Assembly (NCBI RefSeq): GCF_015235415.1
Contig: NZ_JADGLL010000001.1
Location: forward strand, 62,001 to 126,000
From: Microbacterium paludicola
Lineage (GTDB): Bacteria > Actinomycetota > Actinomycetes > Actinomycetales > Microbacteriaceae
Length of the DNA: 64,000 nt
Direction of reading: 5' to 3'
This document shows, piece by piece, positions 1 to 8,119 of this stretch (position 1 is its first letter; each line of letters begins with the position of its first letter). The notes beneath the pieces are model-generated. The model saw only the letters and a list, made by a program, of their open reading frames with translations, did no database searches and was not told the DNA's origin. The translations under genes were made by a program, and so were the position numbers.

Positions 1-12
1 CAGTGCACAAAC

Positions 13-1014
13 GTGCAGAATGAGGGGATGACCGATATCGCCGGCGAGCGGCGCCCTTCCCGCGGGCGACGGCGCGGCCGCTCGGGCGACGCCCTCGCCG
101 CCGCGCAGATGTACTACATGCAGGACCGGACGATGGAGGCGATCGCCAGCGAGCTCGGCGTCTCGCGGTCATCGGTGTCCCGGCTCCTCGCGTACGCCCG
201 CGACACCGGGATCGTCGACATCCGGATCACGGCCGTGGCCGGCGGCAGCGCCCTCGAGCGGCAGATCCGCGACCGCTACCTCGTCGCGGCGCACGTGGTG
301 CCGATGCCGAGCACCGTCAGCGAGGTCGACCGCCTCGAACGCGTCGCGATGACGGCGGCGCGCCTGGTGCCGCAGTTCGTCGACTCGCACATGACCGTCG
401 GGGTGGCGTGGGGATCGACGCTCAGCGCGCTCAGCCGCCACCTTCCCTCGAAGGAGCTGCACAACGTGACGGTCGTGCAGCTGAACGGCGCGGGCAACAT
501 GCAGACGACCGGCATCGAGTACGCGAGCGAGATCCTGCAGCGCTTCGGCGAGGCCTTCGGCGCGAGAGTGCAGCAGTTCCCGGTGCCGGCGTTCTTCGAC
601 GATCCGGCGACCCGCGCGGCGATGTGGCGCGAGCGCAGTATCCGGCGTGTCCTGGAGATCCAGGCGCGGATGGATCTGGCGGTCTTCGGCGTCGGCTCTC
701 CCGCCGCGGATGTGCCGAGCCGGGTGTACGCGGGCGGTTACCTCGAGCGGGAGGACTTCCGGAGCCTCGCCGAGGACAAGGCGATCGGGGACGTCGCCAC
801 CGTGTTCTATCGCGGAGACGGCACCTGGCGCGACATCCGCGTGAACGCACGGGCGACGGGCCCCGACCTCGAGCGGTTCCGCCGCGTGCCGAGGAGGGTC
901 TGCGTCGCCGCCGGGGTGCACAAGAGCGCGAGCCTGCGCAGCGCGATGCTGGCGGGCCTCGTCACCGACGTCGTCGTCGACGAGGCCCTCGCCCGGGACC
1001 TCGTCTCGGACTGA
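13..1014 (+). CDS. SorC/DeoR-type sugar-binding transcriptional regulator
   Basis: A 333-residue DNA-binding regulator. An N-terminal helix-turn-helix lies at about residues 36-62 (MEAIASELGVSRSSVSRLL), after a very basic stretch (RGRRRGRSG). The rest resembles the SorC effector domain, which binds phosphorylated sugars: GVAWGSTLSAL near residue 130 and a C-terminal AGVHKSASLRSAML segment. The family usually controls a neighbouring sugar or polyol operon; that operon must lie upstream of the window, because the next gene is convergent and unrelated. The start may be GTG at 13 or ATG at 28, five codons later; only 12 bases of upstream sequence are visible. The effector is unknown. Confidence 0.85.
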   Translation: MQNEGMTDIAGERRPSRGRRRGRSGDALAAAQMYYMQDRTMEAIASELGVSRSSVSRLLAYARDTGIVDIRITAVAGGSALERQIRDRYLVAAHVVPMPSTVSEVDRLERVAMTAARLVPQFVDSHMTVGVAWGSTLSALSRHLPSKELHNVTVVQLNGAGNMQTTGIEYASEILQRFGEAFGARVQQFPVPAFFDDPATRAAMWRERSIRRVLEIQARMDLAVFGVGSPAADVPSRVYAGGYLEREDFRSLAEDKAIGDVATVFYRGDGTWRDIRVNARATGPDLERFRRVPRRVCVAAGVHKSASLRSAMLAGLVTDVVVDEALARDLVSD

Positions 1015-1020
1015 CCCGGC

Positions 1021-2202
1021 TCAGCCCTCCGGGGGCACGTCGATCCGGCCGAGGCCGACGCGCTCCCGCAGGGTCGGGCCGTTGCGGAACTCGCGGATGA
1101 GCGAACGCGCGACCTCGCGCAGGTCGCCGTCCGCGGCCTCCGCGACCGCCACCTGTCGCTGGTAGCTGGCGCCGCGATCGAGGATCGCCCCGATCTCGGC
1201 GAGCTCGCGCGCGCACTTCAGCTCGACGGCGATCGGCTCGAGGCGCTCGATGGTCTCGCGGATGTGCTCGCGCACCGGCACCTGCGTGCCCTCGCGGTCG
1301 ACGATGACGTCGGCGTCGAGCCCGTAGCGCGCCGCGCGCCACTTGTTCTCGCGGGTGTACCAGGGCTGCAGGCTCGGCAGCTCCCGCCCCTCGTCGAGGT
1401 CGCGCGAGAACGACTCGACGAGCGTCTGCACCATCGCGGCCATGGCGGCGAGCTCCGGCAGGGTCGACATGCCGTCGCACGCGCGGATCTCGATCGTCCC
1501 CCAGTGCGCGGCGGGGCGCACATCCCAGCGCACCTCCGTGGCGTCGGCGATGACGCCGGTGCGAACGAGGTCGTCGATGTAGTTCTCGTACTGACCCCAG
1601 GTGTCGAGCTGCCAGGGCAGGCCGGTGGTCGGCAGCTGCTGGAACACAAGCGCGCGGTTCGAGGCGTATCCGGTGCGCTCGCCCGCCCAGAACGGGCTCG
1701 ACGCCGACAGCGCCTGCAGGTGGGGGATGTAGCCCGTCAGGGCGTGGATGATCGGGAAGACCTTGTCGACGTGGTCGATGCCCACGTGCACGTGGATGCC
1801 CCAGATCATCATGTTGCGGCCCCACCACTGGGTGCGCTCGATGAGCTTCTCGTAGCGCGTCTTCTCGGTGACCTTCTGGTCGAACCAGCGGGCGAAGGGG
1901 TGGCTGCCGGCGCACATCAACTCGATGCCGAGGGGATCGGTCTGCGTGCGCACCGCGTCGATCGCATCCGAGATGTCGTCCACCGCGGCCGCGACGGTGT
2001 CGCCCACGCCGCTCGTGACCTCGATCGTGTTCGTCAGCAGCTCGGCCGTCACCGTGTGCCGCTCGAGGGCCGTCGACTCCTCCAGCGCGGGCATGATCTC
2101 AGGGGCGCGGCCCACGAGGTCGCCGGTCGCCTCGTCGGCGAGCATGAGCTCCCACTCGATGCCGACGGTGGATCTGGCGGAGGTGGCGAATGCGATCGTC
2201 AT
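1021..2202 (-). CDS. Carboxylate-amine ligase, glutamate-cysteine ligase type 2 (YbdK family)
   Basis: A 393-residue ATP-dependent ligase of the GCS2/YbdK family, which joins glutamate to an amine such as cysteine. Family segments are clear: [11 protein letters not shown] near the N-terminus, [18 protein letters not shown] in the middle, [12 protein letters not shown] and [16 protein letters not shown] chose ATG at 2202, because the protein then begins [19 protein letters not shown] as is normal for the family; an upstream start at 2262 would add 20 unmatched residues. Actinobacteria use mycothiol as main thiol, so the real substrate is uncertain. It converges on the SorC gene with 6 bases between. 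Confidence 0.85.
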   Translation of the reverse strand: MTIAFATSARSTVGIEWELMLADEATGDLVGRAPEIMPALEESTALERHTVTAELLTNTIEVTSGVGDTVAAAVDDISDAIDAVRTQTDPLGIELMCAGSHPFARWFDQKVTEKTRYEKLIERTQWWGRNMMIWGIHVHVGIDHVDKVFPIIHALTGYIPHLQALSASSPFWAGERTGYASNRALVFQQLPTTGLPWQLDTWGQYENYIDDLVRTGVIADATEVRWDVRPAAHWGTIEIRACDGMSTLPELAAMAAMVQTLVESFSRDLDEGRELPSLQPWYTRENKWRAARYGLDADVIVDREGTQVPVREHIRETIERLEPIAVELKCARELAEIGAILDRGASYQRQVAVAEAADGDLREVARSLIREFRNGPTLRERVGLGRIDVPPEG

Positions 2203-2264
2203 CCGCTCAGTGTGAGTGCCCGGGACCTCTGCCGGCAACCTGTACGCGACGTCCTCCGTCATCT

Positions 2265-2300
2265 GGCAGAATGGAGGGTCGGACCGGGTGCTCGACCCTC
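2265..2300 (+). promoter_or_regulatory. Probable rpsP promoter (-10) and leader hairpin
   Basis: CAGAAT at 2267-2272 is preceded by TGG, giving an extended -10 shape (TGnCAGAAT). Immediately downstream GAGGGTCG (2274-2281) and CGACCCTC (2293-2300) form a perfect 8-bp stem with an 11-base loop at the start of a roughly 120-base leader before rpsP. No convincing -35 is visible. The hairpin could be a 5' stabiliser or a regulatory leader structure. Confidence 0.45.
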
Positions 2301-2397
2301 TATCCAGCGCCCTGAGTCCTCCTCTGAGCTTCCGCCGGTGTGCACCCCACTACCTGGCGACTGGTTCGTCTCGCTTTACACACCACACAGGAGAATC

Positions 2398-2823
2398 GTG
2401 GCTGTCAAGATCCGTCTGAAGCGCCTGGGCAAGATCCGCGCGCCGTACTACCGCATCGTCGTCGCCGACTCGCGCACCAAGCGCGACGGCCGTGTGATCG
2501 AGGAGATCGGCAAGTACCACCCGACCGAGGAGCCCTCGTTCATCGAGGTCGACTCGGAGCGTGCGCAGTACTGGCTGTCCGTCGGCGCCCAGCCGACCGA
2601 GCAGGTGCGCGCCATCCTCAAGATCACGGGCGACTGGGGCACCTTCAAGGGCGACAAGGATGCGAAGAGCACCCTGAAGACCCGCGAGGAGAAGTCGGAG
2701 TACGTCGCCGACTCCTCGAAGAAGTCGGTCGTCAAGCCCAAGGTCGAGAAGAAGGCCGAGGAGCCCGCGGCTCCCGCCGAGGCCCCGGCCGATGAGGCCG
2801 CCGAGGCCGAGGCCGCCGAGTAA
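2398..2823 (+). CDS. rpsP: 30S ribosomal protein S16
   Basis: S16, a small-subunit assembly protein that binds 16S rRNA. The core (residues 1-85, beginning [21 protein letters not shown]) is canonical. The GTG start is fixed by an AGGAG six bases upstream. At 141 residues it is longer than the 80-90 of many S16 proteins: from about residue 115 it carries a low-complexity Ala/Pro/Glu tail ([21 protein letters not shown]-like) typical of high-GC actinobacteria. It is first in the operon rpsP-KH-rimM-trmD; the next start lies 2 bases after the stop. Confidence 0.98.
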   Translation: MAVKIRLKRLGKIRAPYYRIVVADSRTKRDGRVIEEIGKYHPTEEPSFIEVDSERAQYWLSVGAQPTEQVRAILKITGDWGTFKGDKDAKSTLKTREEKSEYVADSSKKSVVKPKVEKKAEEPAAPAEAPADEAAEAEAAE

Positions 2824-2825
2824 TC

Positions 2826-3056
2826 GTGCTGGCCGCCGCGCTCGAGCACCTCGTCAAGGGGATCGTCGATCACCCGGATGATGTGCGCATCGACTCGACC
2901 ACCTCGTCTCGCGGGGATGTGCTGGAAGTGCACGTCCACGCCGACGACCGTGGCCGGGTGATCGGGCGCGGCGGCCGTACCGCGAAGGCACTGCGCACGC
3001 TCGTCGCCGCTCTGGCGGACGGCAAGCGCGTGCGCGTCGACGTCGCGGACGACTGA
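2826..3056 (+). CDS. khpA: KH-domain RNA-binding protein (KhpA type)
   Basis: A 76-residue single KH domain with the RNA-binding GxxG loop visible in RVIGRGGRTAKALR. It starts with GTG two bases after the rpsP stop. The gene sits between rpsP and rimM in most actinobacteria and Firmicutes. Homologues (YlqC/KhpA) bind RNA together with KhpB and influence cell division and envelope synthesis. Length and position match the family exactly. Confidence 0.93.
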   Translation: MLAAALEHLVKGIVDHPDDVRIDSTTSSRGDVLEVHVHADDRGRVIGRGGRTAKALRTLVAALADGKRVRVDVADD

Positions 3057-3057
3057 C

Positions 3058-3648
3058 GTGGCAGCCGCGAAGCCCGCGAAGAACCAGTTGCGTGTCGGCC
3101 GCCTCGTCAAGGCCCACGGGCTCAAGGGCGCCCTCAAGCTCGAGCTGTACACCGACGACCCCGACGGCCGTTTTGTGCCCGGGGCGTCGTTCACCCTGCA
3201 GGTGCCTGAGCACTCGCAGTGGCACGGCAAGTCCATCACGGTGCGCGAGTTCCGCTGGATGAACCAGAGCCCCGTCGTCTTCTTCGAGGGCGTGGACGAC
3301 CGCAACGCGGCCGATACCCTGGTCCGCGCGATCCTGTGGGTCGACGAGGACGAGGACGCGCCCGCCGAGCCCGATGCCTGGTACGACCACCAGCTCGTCG
3401 GCCTTGACGTCGTGCGTGACGGCGCCGTCGTGGGCAAGGTCGCCCGCGTCGAGCACTTCCCGGCCCAGGATCTTCTCGTCGTCGAGACCGGTGCGGGCGA
3501 GGTGCTCGTGCCCTTCGTCGCCGCGATCGTCCCCGAGGTCGACATCGAGGCCGGCAGGGTCGTCGTGACGCCGCCCGCCGGTCTGTTCGAGGAGCTGCCC
3601 GAGCCCGAGCCGGCCGCCGAGGCGGAGACGCCCGCTTCCGAGGACTGA
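3058..3648 (+). CDS. rimM: Ribosome maturation factor RimM
   Basis: RimM binds S19 and helps mature the 30S head domain. The N-terminal beta-barrel ([20 protein letters not shown], residues 12-31) and the C-terminal PRC-barrel ([12 protein letters not shown], about residue 107) are both present. The GTG start overlaps nothing but follows the KH stop by one base. The last 20 residues form an acidic Pro/Ala/Glu tail ([15 protein letters not shown]), similar to those on S16 and S2 in this window. The downstream start of trmD is 5 bases away. Confidence 0.97.
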   Translation: MAAAKPAKNQLRVGRLVKAHGLKGALKLELYTDDPDGRFVPGASFTLQVPEHSQWHGKSITVREFRWMNQSPVVFFEGVDDRNAADTLVRAILWVDEDEDAPAEPDAWYDHQLVGLDVVRDGAVVGKVARVEHFPAQDLLVVETGAGEVLVPFVAAIVPEVDIEAGRVVVTPPAGLFEELPEPEPAAEAETPASED

Positions 3649-3653
3649 TCCCC

Positions 3654-4367
3654 GTGCGCACTTCGGCTCGCTCCGCTCGCTCAGCACACCGGATCGACAT
3701 CGTCACGATCTTCCCGTCGTTCTTCGACGTGCTCGACGTCTCACTGATCGGCAAGGCCCGCGAGAAGGGCCTTCTCGACCTGCGGGTGCACGACCTGCGC
3801 GACTGGACGCACGACCGCCACCGCACGGTCGACGACACTCCCTACGGCGGCGGCGCCGGCATGGTGATGAAGCCCGAGCCGTGGGGCGCGGCGCTCGACG
3901 AGATCCTCGGTGACGACGCCGTGCTCGTCGTGCCGACGCCCTCGGGTGAGGTGTTCCGGCAGCCGATGGCGCGAGAACTCGCCCAGGAGCAGCAGCTGGT
4001 GTTCGCCTGCGGGCGGTACGAGGGAATCGACCAGCGCGTGATCGACCATTACGCCGCTGTCGGCCGTGTGCGGCTCGTGAGCATCGGCGACTACGTGCTC
4101 AACGGCGGCGAGGTCGCGTCGATGGCAATGATCGAGGCCGTCACGCGCCTCATCCCCGGTTTTATGGGCAACCCCGAGAGCCTCGTCGAGGAGTCGCACG
4201 AGGACGGCCTGCTCGAGTACCCGATCTACACCAAGCCCGCCGTCTGGCGCGGCCTGGAGGTGCCGCCGGTGCTGCTGAGCGGCAACCACGGCGCCGTCGC
4301 CGCCTGGCGCCGCGAGCAGAGCATCGAGCGCACGCGCGAGCGGCGCCCCGACCTTCTGTCGGATTGA
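3654..4367 (+). CDS. trmD: tRNA (guanine-N1)-methyltransferase TrmD
   Basis: A SPOUT-class methyltransferase that makes m1G37 in tRNA and prevents frameshifting; normally essential. The knotted AdoMet site is clear: [32 protein letters not shown] and [19 protein letters not shown]. The only plausible start is GTG at 3654, supported by GAGGA 10 bases upstream. The usual N-terminus [10 protein letters not shown] is interrupted: 11 extra residues ([11 protein letters not shown]) lie between R2 and I-D-I-V, encoded by a dispersed repeat (see 3660-3692). The rest is of normal length (237 aa). Confidence 0.97.
   Translation: MRTSARSARSAHRIDIVTIFPSFFDVLDVSLIGKAREKGLLDLRVHDLRDWTHDRHRTVDDTPYGGGAGMVMKPEPWGAALDEILGDDAVLVVPTPSGEVFRQPMARELAQEQQLVFACGRYEGIDQRVIDHYAAVGRVRLVSIGDYVLNGGEVASMAMIEAVTRLIPGFMGNPESLVEESHEDGLLEYPIYTKPAVWRGLEVPPVLLSGNHGAVAAWRREQSIERTRERRPDLLSD
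3660..3692 (+). repeat. 33-bp repeat-derived in-frame insert in trmD
   Basis: Codons 3-13 of trmD read ACT TCG GCT CGC TCC GCT CGC TCA... and encode [11 protein letters not shown], a segment absent from usual TrmD proteins. The reverse complement reads TGAGCGAGCGGAGCGAGCCGAAG, matching other dispersed copies in the window (29051, 47286, 11909). The length (11 codons) preserves the frame, and removing it restores M-R-I-D-I-V. Confidence 0.7.
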
Positions 4368-4368
4368 T

Positions 4369-4389
4369 AGCTCGCTTCGCTCGCGCCTC
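4369..4389 (+). repeat. Dispersed GCTCGCTTCGCTCGC-type repeat
   Basis: AGCTCGCTTCGCTCGCGCCTC directly follows the trmD stop. The same 15-base core GCTCGCTTCGCTCGC occurs at 41709 and 41877, likewise just downstream of genes. Confidence 0.6.
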
Positions 4390-4393
4390 GCCC

Positions 4394-4471
4394 GGCGCCG
4401 AGCAGGCATCCGCGCGGCGAGCGGGCATGCGCGTACATGCCTGATCGCGCGCGGGATGCCTGCTCGGCGCC
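4394..4471. terminator. Bidirectional hairpin between trmD and the nitrate reductase gene
   Basis: A perfect 18-bp inverted repeat: GGCGCCGAGCAGGCATCC at 4394-4411 and its reverse complement at 4454-4471. The 42-base interior contains nested pairing (GGCATG/CATGCC and GCGCG/CGCGC), so the whole can fold as one long cruciform. It ends right at the stop codon of the convergent nitrate reductase gene. There is no clear T tract, so a transcription-terminating or REP-like role is inferred from position. Confidence 0.65.
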
Positions 4472-6553
4472 TTACGGGACCCGGGTGGCGGTGACGACGG
4501 CGTTCTTGAACTCCGGCATCGAGGAGATCGGGTCGAGGCGGCTGCTCGTCAGGAGGTTGGCGCTGGACGCATCGGGGAAGTGGAACGGCAGGAAGACCGT
4601 GTCGGGCCGGATGTCGCCGCTGACGCCGACACGGGCCTCGATCGCGCCGCGGGCGTTCTCCAGGCGCACCCGGCCGCCCTCGACGAGACCGCGAGCCCGC
4701 GCGGTGGCGGGGTGGAGCTGGGCGACGAGCTCGGGTTGGGCGGCCTCCAGCTCGGCCACCCGGCGGGTCTGCGTTCCCGACTGGTAGTGCTCGAGAAGAC
4801 GACCAGTGATCAGGCTGAGCTCGCCGCCCCGCGGTGTCTCCGGCGCACGGGAGCGCACGGCGACGAGGCGGGCGCTCCCGTCGGCGTGGGCGAAGCGGTC
4901 GGCGAACAGCCGCGGCGTGCCGGTGCTGCCCGCCGGATACGGCCAGTGGGCGGCCGCTCCCTCGTCGAGCAGCGCGTGGCTCAGGCCCGAGTAGTCGGCG
5001 AGGCCCCCGGCGGAGGCGCGCGCGAGCTCGTCGAACACGACGGCGGGATCCAGGTCCCACACCCCGGGCGCCTCGAGCCGGCGCGCGAGTTCGGCCATGA
5101 TCCACAGCTCGCTGCGGGCGCCCGCGGGCGGCTCGAGGGCACGGCGCCGGCGCAGCACACGGCCCTCGAGGTTCGTCATCGTGCCCTCTTCCTCGGCCCA
5201 CTGCAGAACGGGGAGGACGACATCCGCGAGCCGAGCCGTCTCCGACAGGAAGAAGTCGCTGACGACAAGCAGATCGAGGCGGCCCAGAGCGTCGCGGATC
5301 GACTGGACGTCGGGGGAGGAGACGACGACGTTCGATCCGTGCACGAGCAGGGCGCGGATCCCGCCGGGGCGCCCGCTCGACTGCAGCAGCTGCACGGCGG
5401 GGATGCCGGGACCGGGGATGATCGATGGATCGACGCCCCACACCGCCGCGACGTGGGCGCGCGCATCCGGGTCGTCGATCCTGCGGTAGCCGGGAAGCTG
5501 ATCCGATTTCTGACCGTGCTCGCGCCCGCCCTGCCCGTTCCCCTGTCCCGTGAGCGTGCCGTATCCGCTGCCCGGCCGGCCCGGCAGCCCCAGCAGCAGG
5601 GCGAGGTTGATCGCCGCCGTCGCGGTGTCGGTGCCGTCGGCGTGCTGCTCGACGCCGCGCCCGGTGAGGATGTAGGTCGATGCGGATTCGGCGAGCCGGC
5701 GCGCGAGTGATCGGATGTCCGTCGCGGGCACGCCCGTGACCTGCTCGGCGCGCTCGGGCCACCACATCGAGACCGAACGGCGCAGCGCCTCGAACCCGCT
5801 CGTGCGGCGTGTGACGTAGTCGGCGTCGTGGAGCGCCTCGGCGATCACAACGTGGATGAGCCCGAGCAGCAGCGCGAGGTCGCTGCCCGGCACCGGCTGC
5901 ACATGCAGGCCCCCGCCGTCTGCGGTGAGGCGCGCGGTTGTGCTGCGCCGAGGATCGACCACGATCAGTCCGCCGCGGGCGCGGGCACCCTGGAGGTGCG
6001 AGACGAACGGCGGCATCGTGTCGCCGACGTTCGATCCGAGCATCAGGATGGTGTGCGCCGTGTCGAGGTCCTCGAGCGGGAACGGCAGCCCGCGATCGAT
6101 GCCGAAGGCGCGGTTGGCGGCGGCCGCGGCGGACGACATGCAGAACCGGCCGTTGTAGTCGATGCGCGAGGTGCGCAGCGCGATCCGGGCGAACTTGCCG
6201 AGCTGGTACGCCTTCTCGTTCGTGAGGCCGCCGCCGCCGAACACGCCGATCGCGTCGCGTCCGCTCTGGTCCTGGATCTCCCGGATCCGGTCGGCGATCA
6301 GGTCGAGAGCGGCGTCCCACGAGGCCGGGTGCAGTTCGCCGTCGGCGCCCCGGAGCAGCGGAGAGACGAGCCGGTCGGGGGCTGTCAGGAGTTCGGCGGA
6401 CGACCATCCCTTGCGGCAGAGCCCGCCGCGGTTGGTCGGGAAGTCGCGTCCCTCCACCGACACGGGGAGCCCGTCGGCGGGGGTCGGCGTGAGCGTCATG
6501 GCGCACTGCAGCGCGCAGTACGGGCAGTGCGTGTCCGCCGGGGACGCCGTCAC
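4472..6553 (-). CDS. nasA: Assimilatory nitrate reductase catalytic subunit (Mo-bis-MGD)
   Basis: A 693-residue molybdopterin oxidoreductase reducing nitrate to nitrite in the cytoplasm. A [4Fe-4S] cluster is bound by Cys10, 13, 17 (CPYCALQC) and Cys46 (GGLCRKG). Cys138 in NGRFCMSSAAAAANR is the expected Mo ligand. The molybdopterin domains follow (LMLGSNVGDTMPPF, VDPRRSTTARL), with a dinucleotide-binding domain in the last 120 residues. There is no Tat signal, as expected for an assimilatory enzyme. GTG at 6553 overlaps the stop of the upstream FAD protein (GTGA), and the fused-looking longer frame upstream is only that gene's shadow. It resembles NarB/NasA; electrons likely come from the upstream neighbour. 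Confidence 0.93.
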   Translation of the reverse strand: MTASPADTHCPYCALQCAMTLTPTPADGLPVSVEGRDFPTNRGGLCRKGWSSAELLTAPDRLVSPLLRGADGELHPASWDAALDLIADRIREIQDQSGRDAIGVFGGGGLTNEKAYQLGKFARIALRTSRIDYNGRFCMSSAAAAANRAFGIDRGLPFPLEDLDTAHTILMLGSNVGDTMPPFVSHLQGARARGGLIVVDPRRSTTARLTADGGGLHVQPVPGSDLALLLGLIHVVIAEALHDADYVTRRTSGFEALRRSVSMWWPERAEQVTGVPATDIRSLARRLAESASTYILTGRGVEQHADGTDTATAAINLALLLGLPGRPGSGYGTLTGQGNGQGGREHGQKSDQLPGYRRIDDPDARAHVAAVWGVDPSIIPGPGIPAVQLLQSSGRPGGIRALLVHGSNVVVSSPDVQSIRDALGRLDLLVVSDFFLSETARLADVVLPVLQWAEEEGTMTNLEGRVLRRRRALEPPAGARSELWIMAELARRLEAPGVWDLDPAVVFDELARASAGGLADYSGLSHALLDEGAAAHWPYPAGSTGTPRLFADRFAHADGSARLVAVRSRAPETPRGGELSLITGRLLEHYQSGTQTRRVAELEAAQPELVAQLHPATARARGLVEGGRVRLENARGAIEARVGVSGDIRPDTVFLPFHFPDASSANLLTSSRLDPISSMPEFKNAVVTATRVP

Positions 6554-8109
6554 AGGGCGGCCGCCTCTCGCGCGCCGATCATCTCGGCGATGCGGGCGCG
6601 GCAGCCGCCGCATCCGGTGCCGGCGCGGGTGCAGCGCCCGACGTCGGCGACGGTCTCGCAGCCGTCGTCGATCGCGTCCTCGACCGTCCCCTCGGTGACG
6701 CCGTTGCAGACGCAGAGCGTCGCCTCGCGGCCGGTGGTACGCGGGCCCGCATCCTCGGCCGTGTCGAGGCGCAACAGCAGGGATCGATCGGACGGCAGCT
6801 CGCCGCGCCGCGAGTACAGCACGCTGAGCTCCGCGCCCGCGCGTGGCATGCCCACGGCGACGAAGCCGGTGAGGGCCCCGTCGCGGGTGACCATCTTCAC
6901 GTACGTGCCGTGCTGGGGATCCGCCCACATCGCCACGCCGGGTGCGTCCTCGCCGGCGGGGACGGGGGCGAACGGGTCGGCGGACACGTCGCCCGCCGAC
7001 ACCAGGTCGACCTGCGCGGCCTTGAGCGCGACGACGCCGGGGATGTCCTCCGCGAAGGGCGCCGTCTCGATCCCGTCGAGCTCGTCGCGGAGCGCCCGCG
7101 CGAGCCACTCGGCCTGGCGCCACCCCGGGCCGACGAGCCCGCTCGGGCCGCCCGGCACGTGGGCGTCGTGAAGGTGCACCGGATCGCCGATGTGGGCGCA
7201 GTCGCCGATCGCGTGGATCGCGGGGTCGGTCCACGACCGCAGCCGGTCGTCGACGAGCACTCCGCGATCGACGCGGAGGCCGGCGGCCTCGGCCAGCTCG
7301 CTGCGGGCGCGCACCCCGCACGAGAGGACCAGCAGGTCGCCCTCGATGCGCCGGCCATCCGAACTCACGAGGGCGTGGAACCGTCGGACGCCGTTCTCGT
7401 CCGCCCGCGCGATGATCGCCTCGGCGCGCGTGTGCGGCACGACGTGGACGCCTGCCGTCTCGAGCGCCGCGGCGAGGACGGACGCCGAGCCCCGGTCGAG
7501 CTGGCGCGGCATGGGCATGGGGCCGAAGTGCGCGACGCTCGGCACGGCGCCGGCGTGCGCAAGCAGCAGCGCGAGCTCGATTCCCAGCACACCGGCGCCC
7601 AGCACCACGACGCGGCCGCCCGTGGCGACCACCGACCGGACACGCTCGGCGTCCTCGGGCGTGCGCAGGACGCACACGCCCTCGGTCAGCGCGTCGTCCA
7701 GGCCCGACGCATCCGGCCCGACATGCTCGAGCCCGTCGAGGGGCGGAACCGTCGCCCGGGCTCCGGTGGCGAGCACCACGCGGTCGTACGGCACCCGCCG
7801 GCCGTCGCCGAGGACGACCTCGCGTGTTTCGCGGTCGATCGCGGTGGCGCGCACTCCCGTGAGGACGTCGGCTCCCGCAGCGCGCAGCTCGGCCGGATCG
7901 GCGATGGCGAGATCGTCGCGCTCGAGCTCGCCCGTTGCGTACTCGGCGACGAGCACGCGGTTGTATGGATCGTCCGCCTCCGCTCCCAGGATCGTCAGGC
8001 GGATGCGGCCCGCGGTGATCTCGGGAAGCAGCTCCTCGGCGTAGCGCACCCCGACGGGGCCGAAGCCGATCAGGACGACGCGGAGGGGAGCGGAGGGGAC
8101 GATCCTCAT
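6550..8109 (-). CDS. FAD/NAD(P)-dependent nitrate reductase electron-transfer subunit with BFD [2Fe-2S] domain
   Basis: A 519-residue flavoprotein. The N-terminal FAD fold begins VVLIGFGPVGVRYAEEL, and a second Rossmann motif for NAD(P)H is VVVLGAGVLGIELALLLAHAG (about residue 165). A BFD-like [2Fe-2S] domain closes the protein, with Cys466-x-Cys468 and Cys500-x2-Cys503 (CVCNG, GCGGC). It resembles the N-terminal half of NirB and Bacillus NasB, without the siroheme domain. Its 4-base overlap with the nitrate reductase start implies translational coupling, so it most likely passes NAD(P)H electrons to that enzyme. It follows narK by 10 bases. Confidence 0.88.
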   Translation of the reverse strand: MRIVPSAPLRVVLIGFGPVGVRYAEELLPEITAGRIRLTILGAEADDPYNRVLVAEYATGELERDDLAIADPAELRAAGADVLTGVRATAIDRETREVVLGDGRRVPYDRVVLATGARATVPPLDGLEHVGPDASGLDDALTEGVCVLRTPEDAERVRSVVATGGRVVVLGAGVLGIELALLLAHAGAVPSVAHFGPMPMPRQLDRGSASVLAAALETAGVHVVPHTRAEAIIARADENGVRRFHALVSSDGRRIEGDLLVLSCGVRARSELAEAAGLRVDRGVLVDDRLRSWTDPAIHAIGDCAHIGDPVHLHDAHVPGGPSGLVGPGWRQAEWLARALRDELDGIETAPFAEDIPGVVALKAAQVDLVSAGDVSADPFAPVPAGEDAPGVAMWADPQHGTYVKMVTRDGALTGFVAVGMPRAGAELSVLYSRRGELPSDRSLLLRLDTAEDAGPRTTGREATLCVCNGVTEGTVEDAIDDGCETVADVGRCTRAGTGCGGCRARIAEMIGAREAAAL

Positions 8110-8119
8110 CCGGAGCGCC

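Noticed and set aside
3741-6506. 921-codon minus frame covering trmD and the nitrate reductase
   Set aside because: It runs out of frame with NasA and antisense to TrmD, and is low in hydrophobic periodicity.
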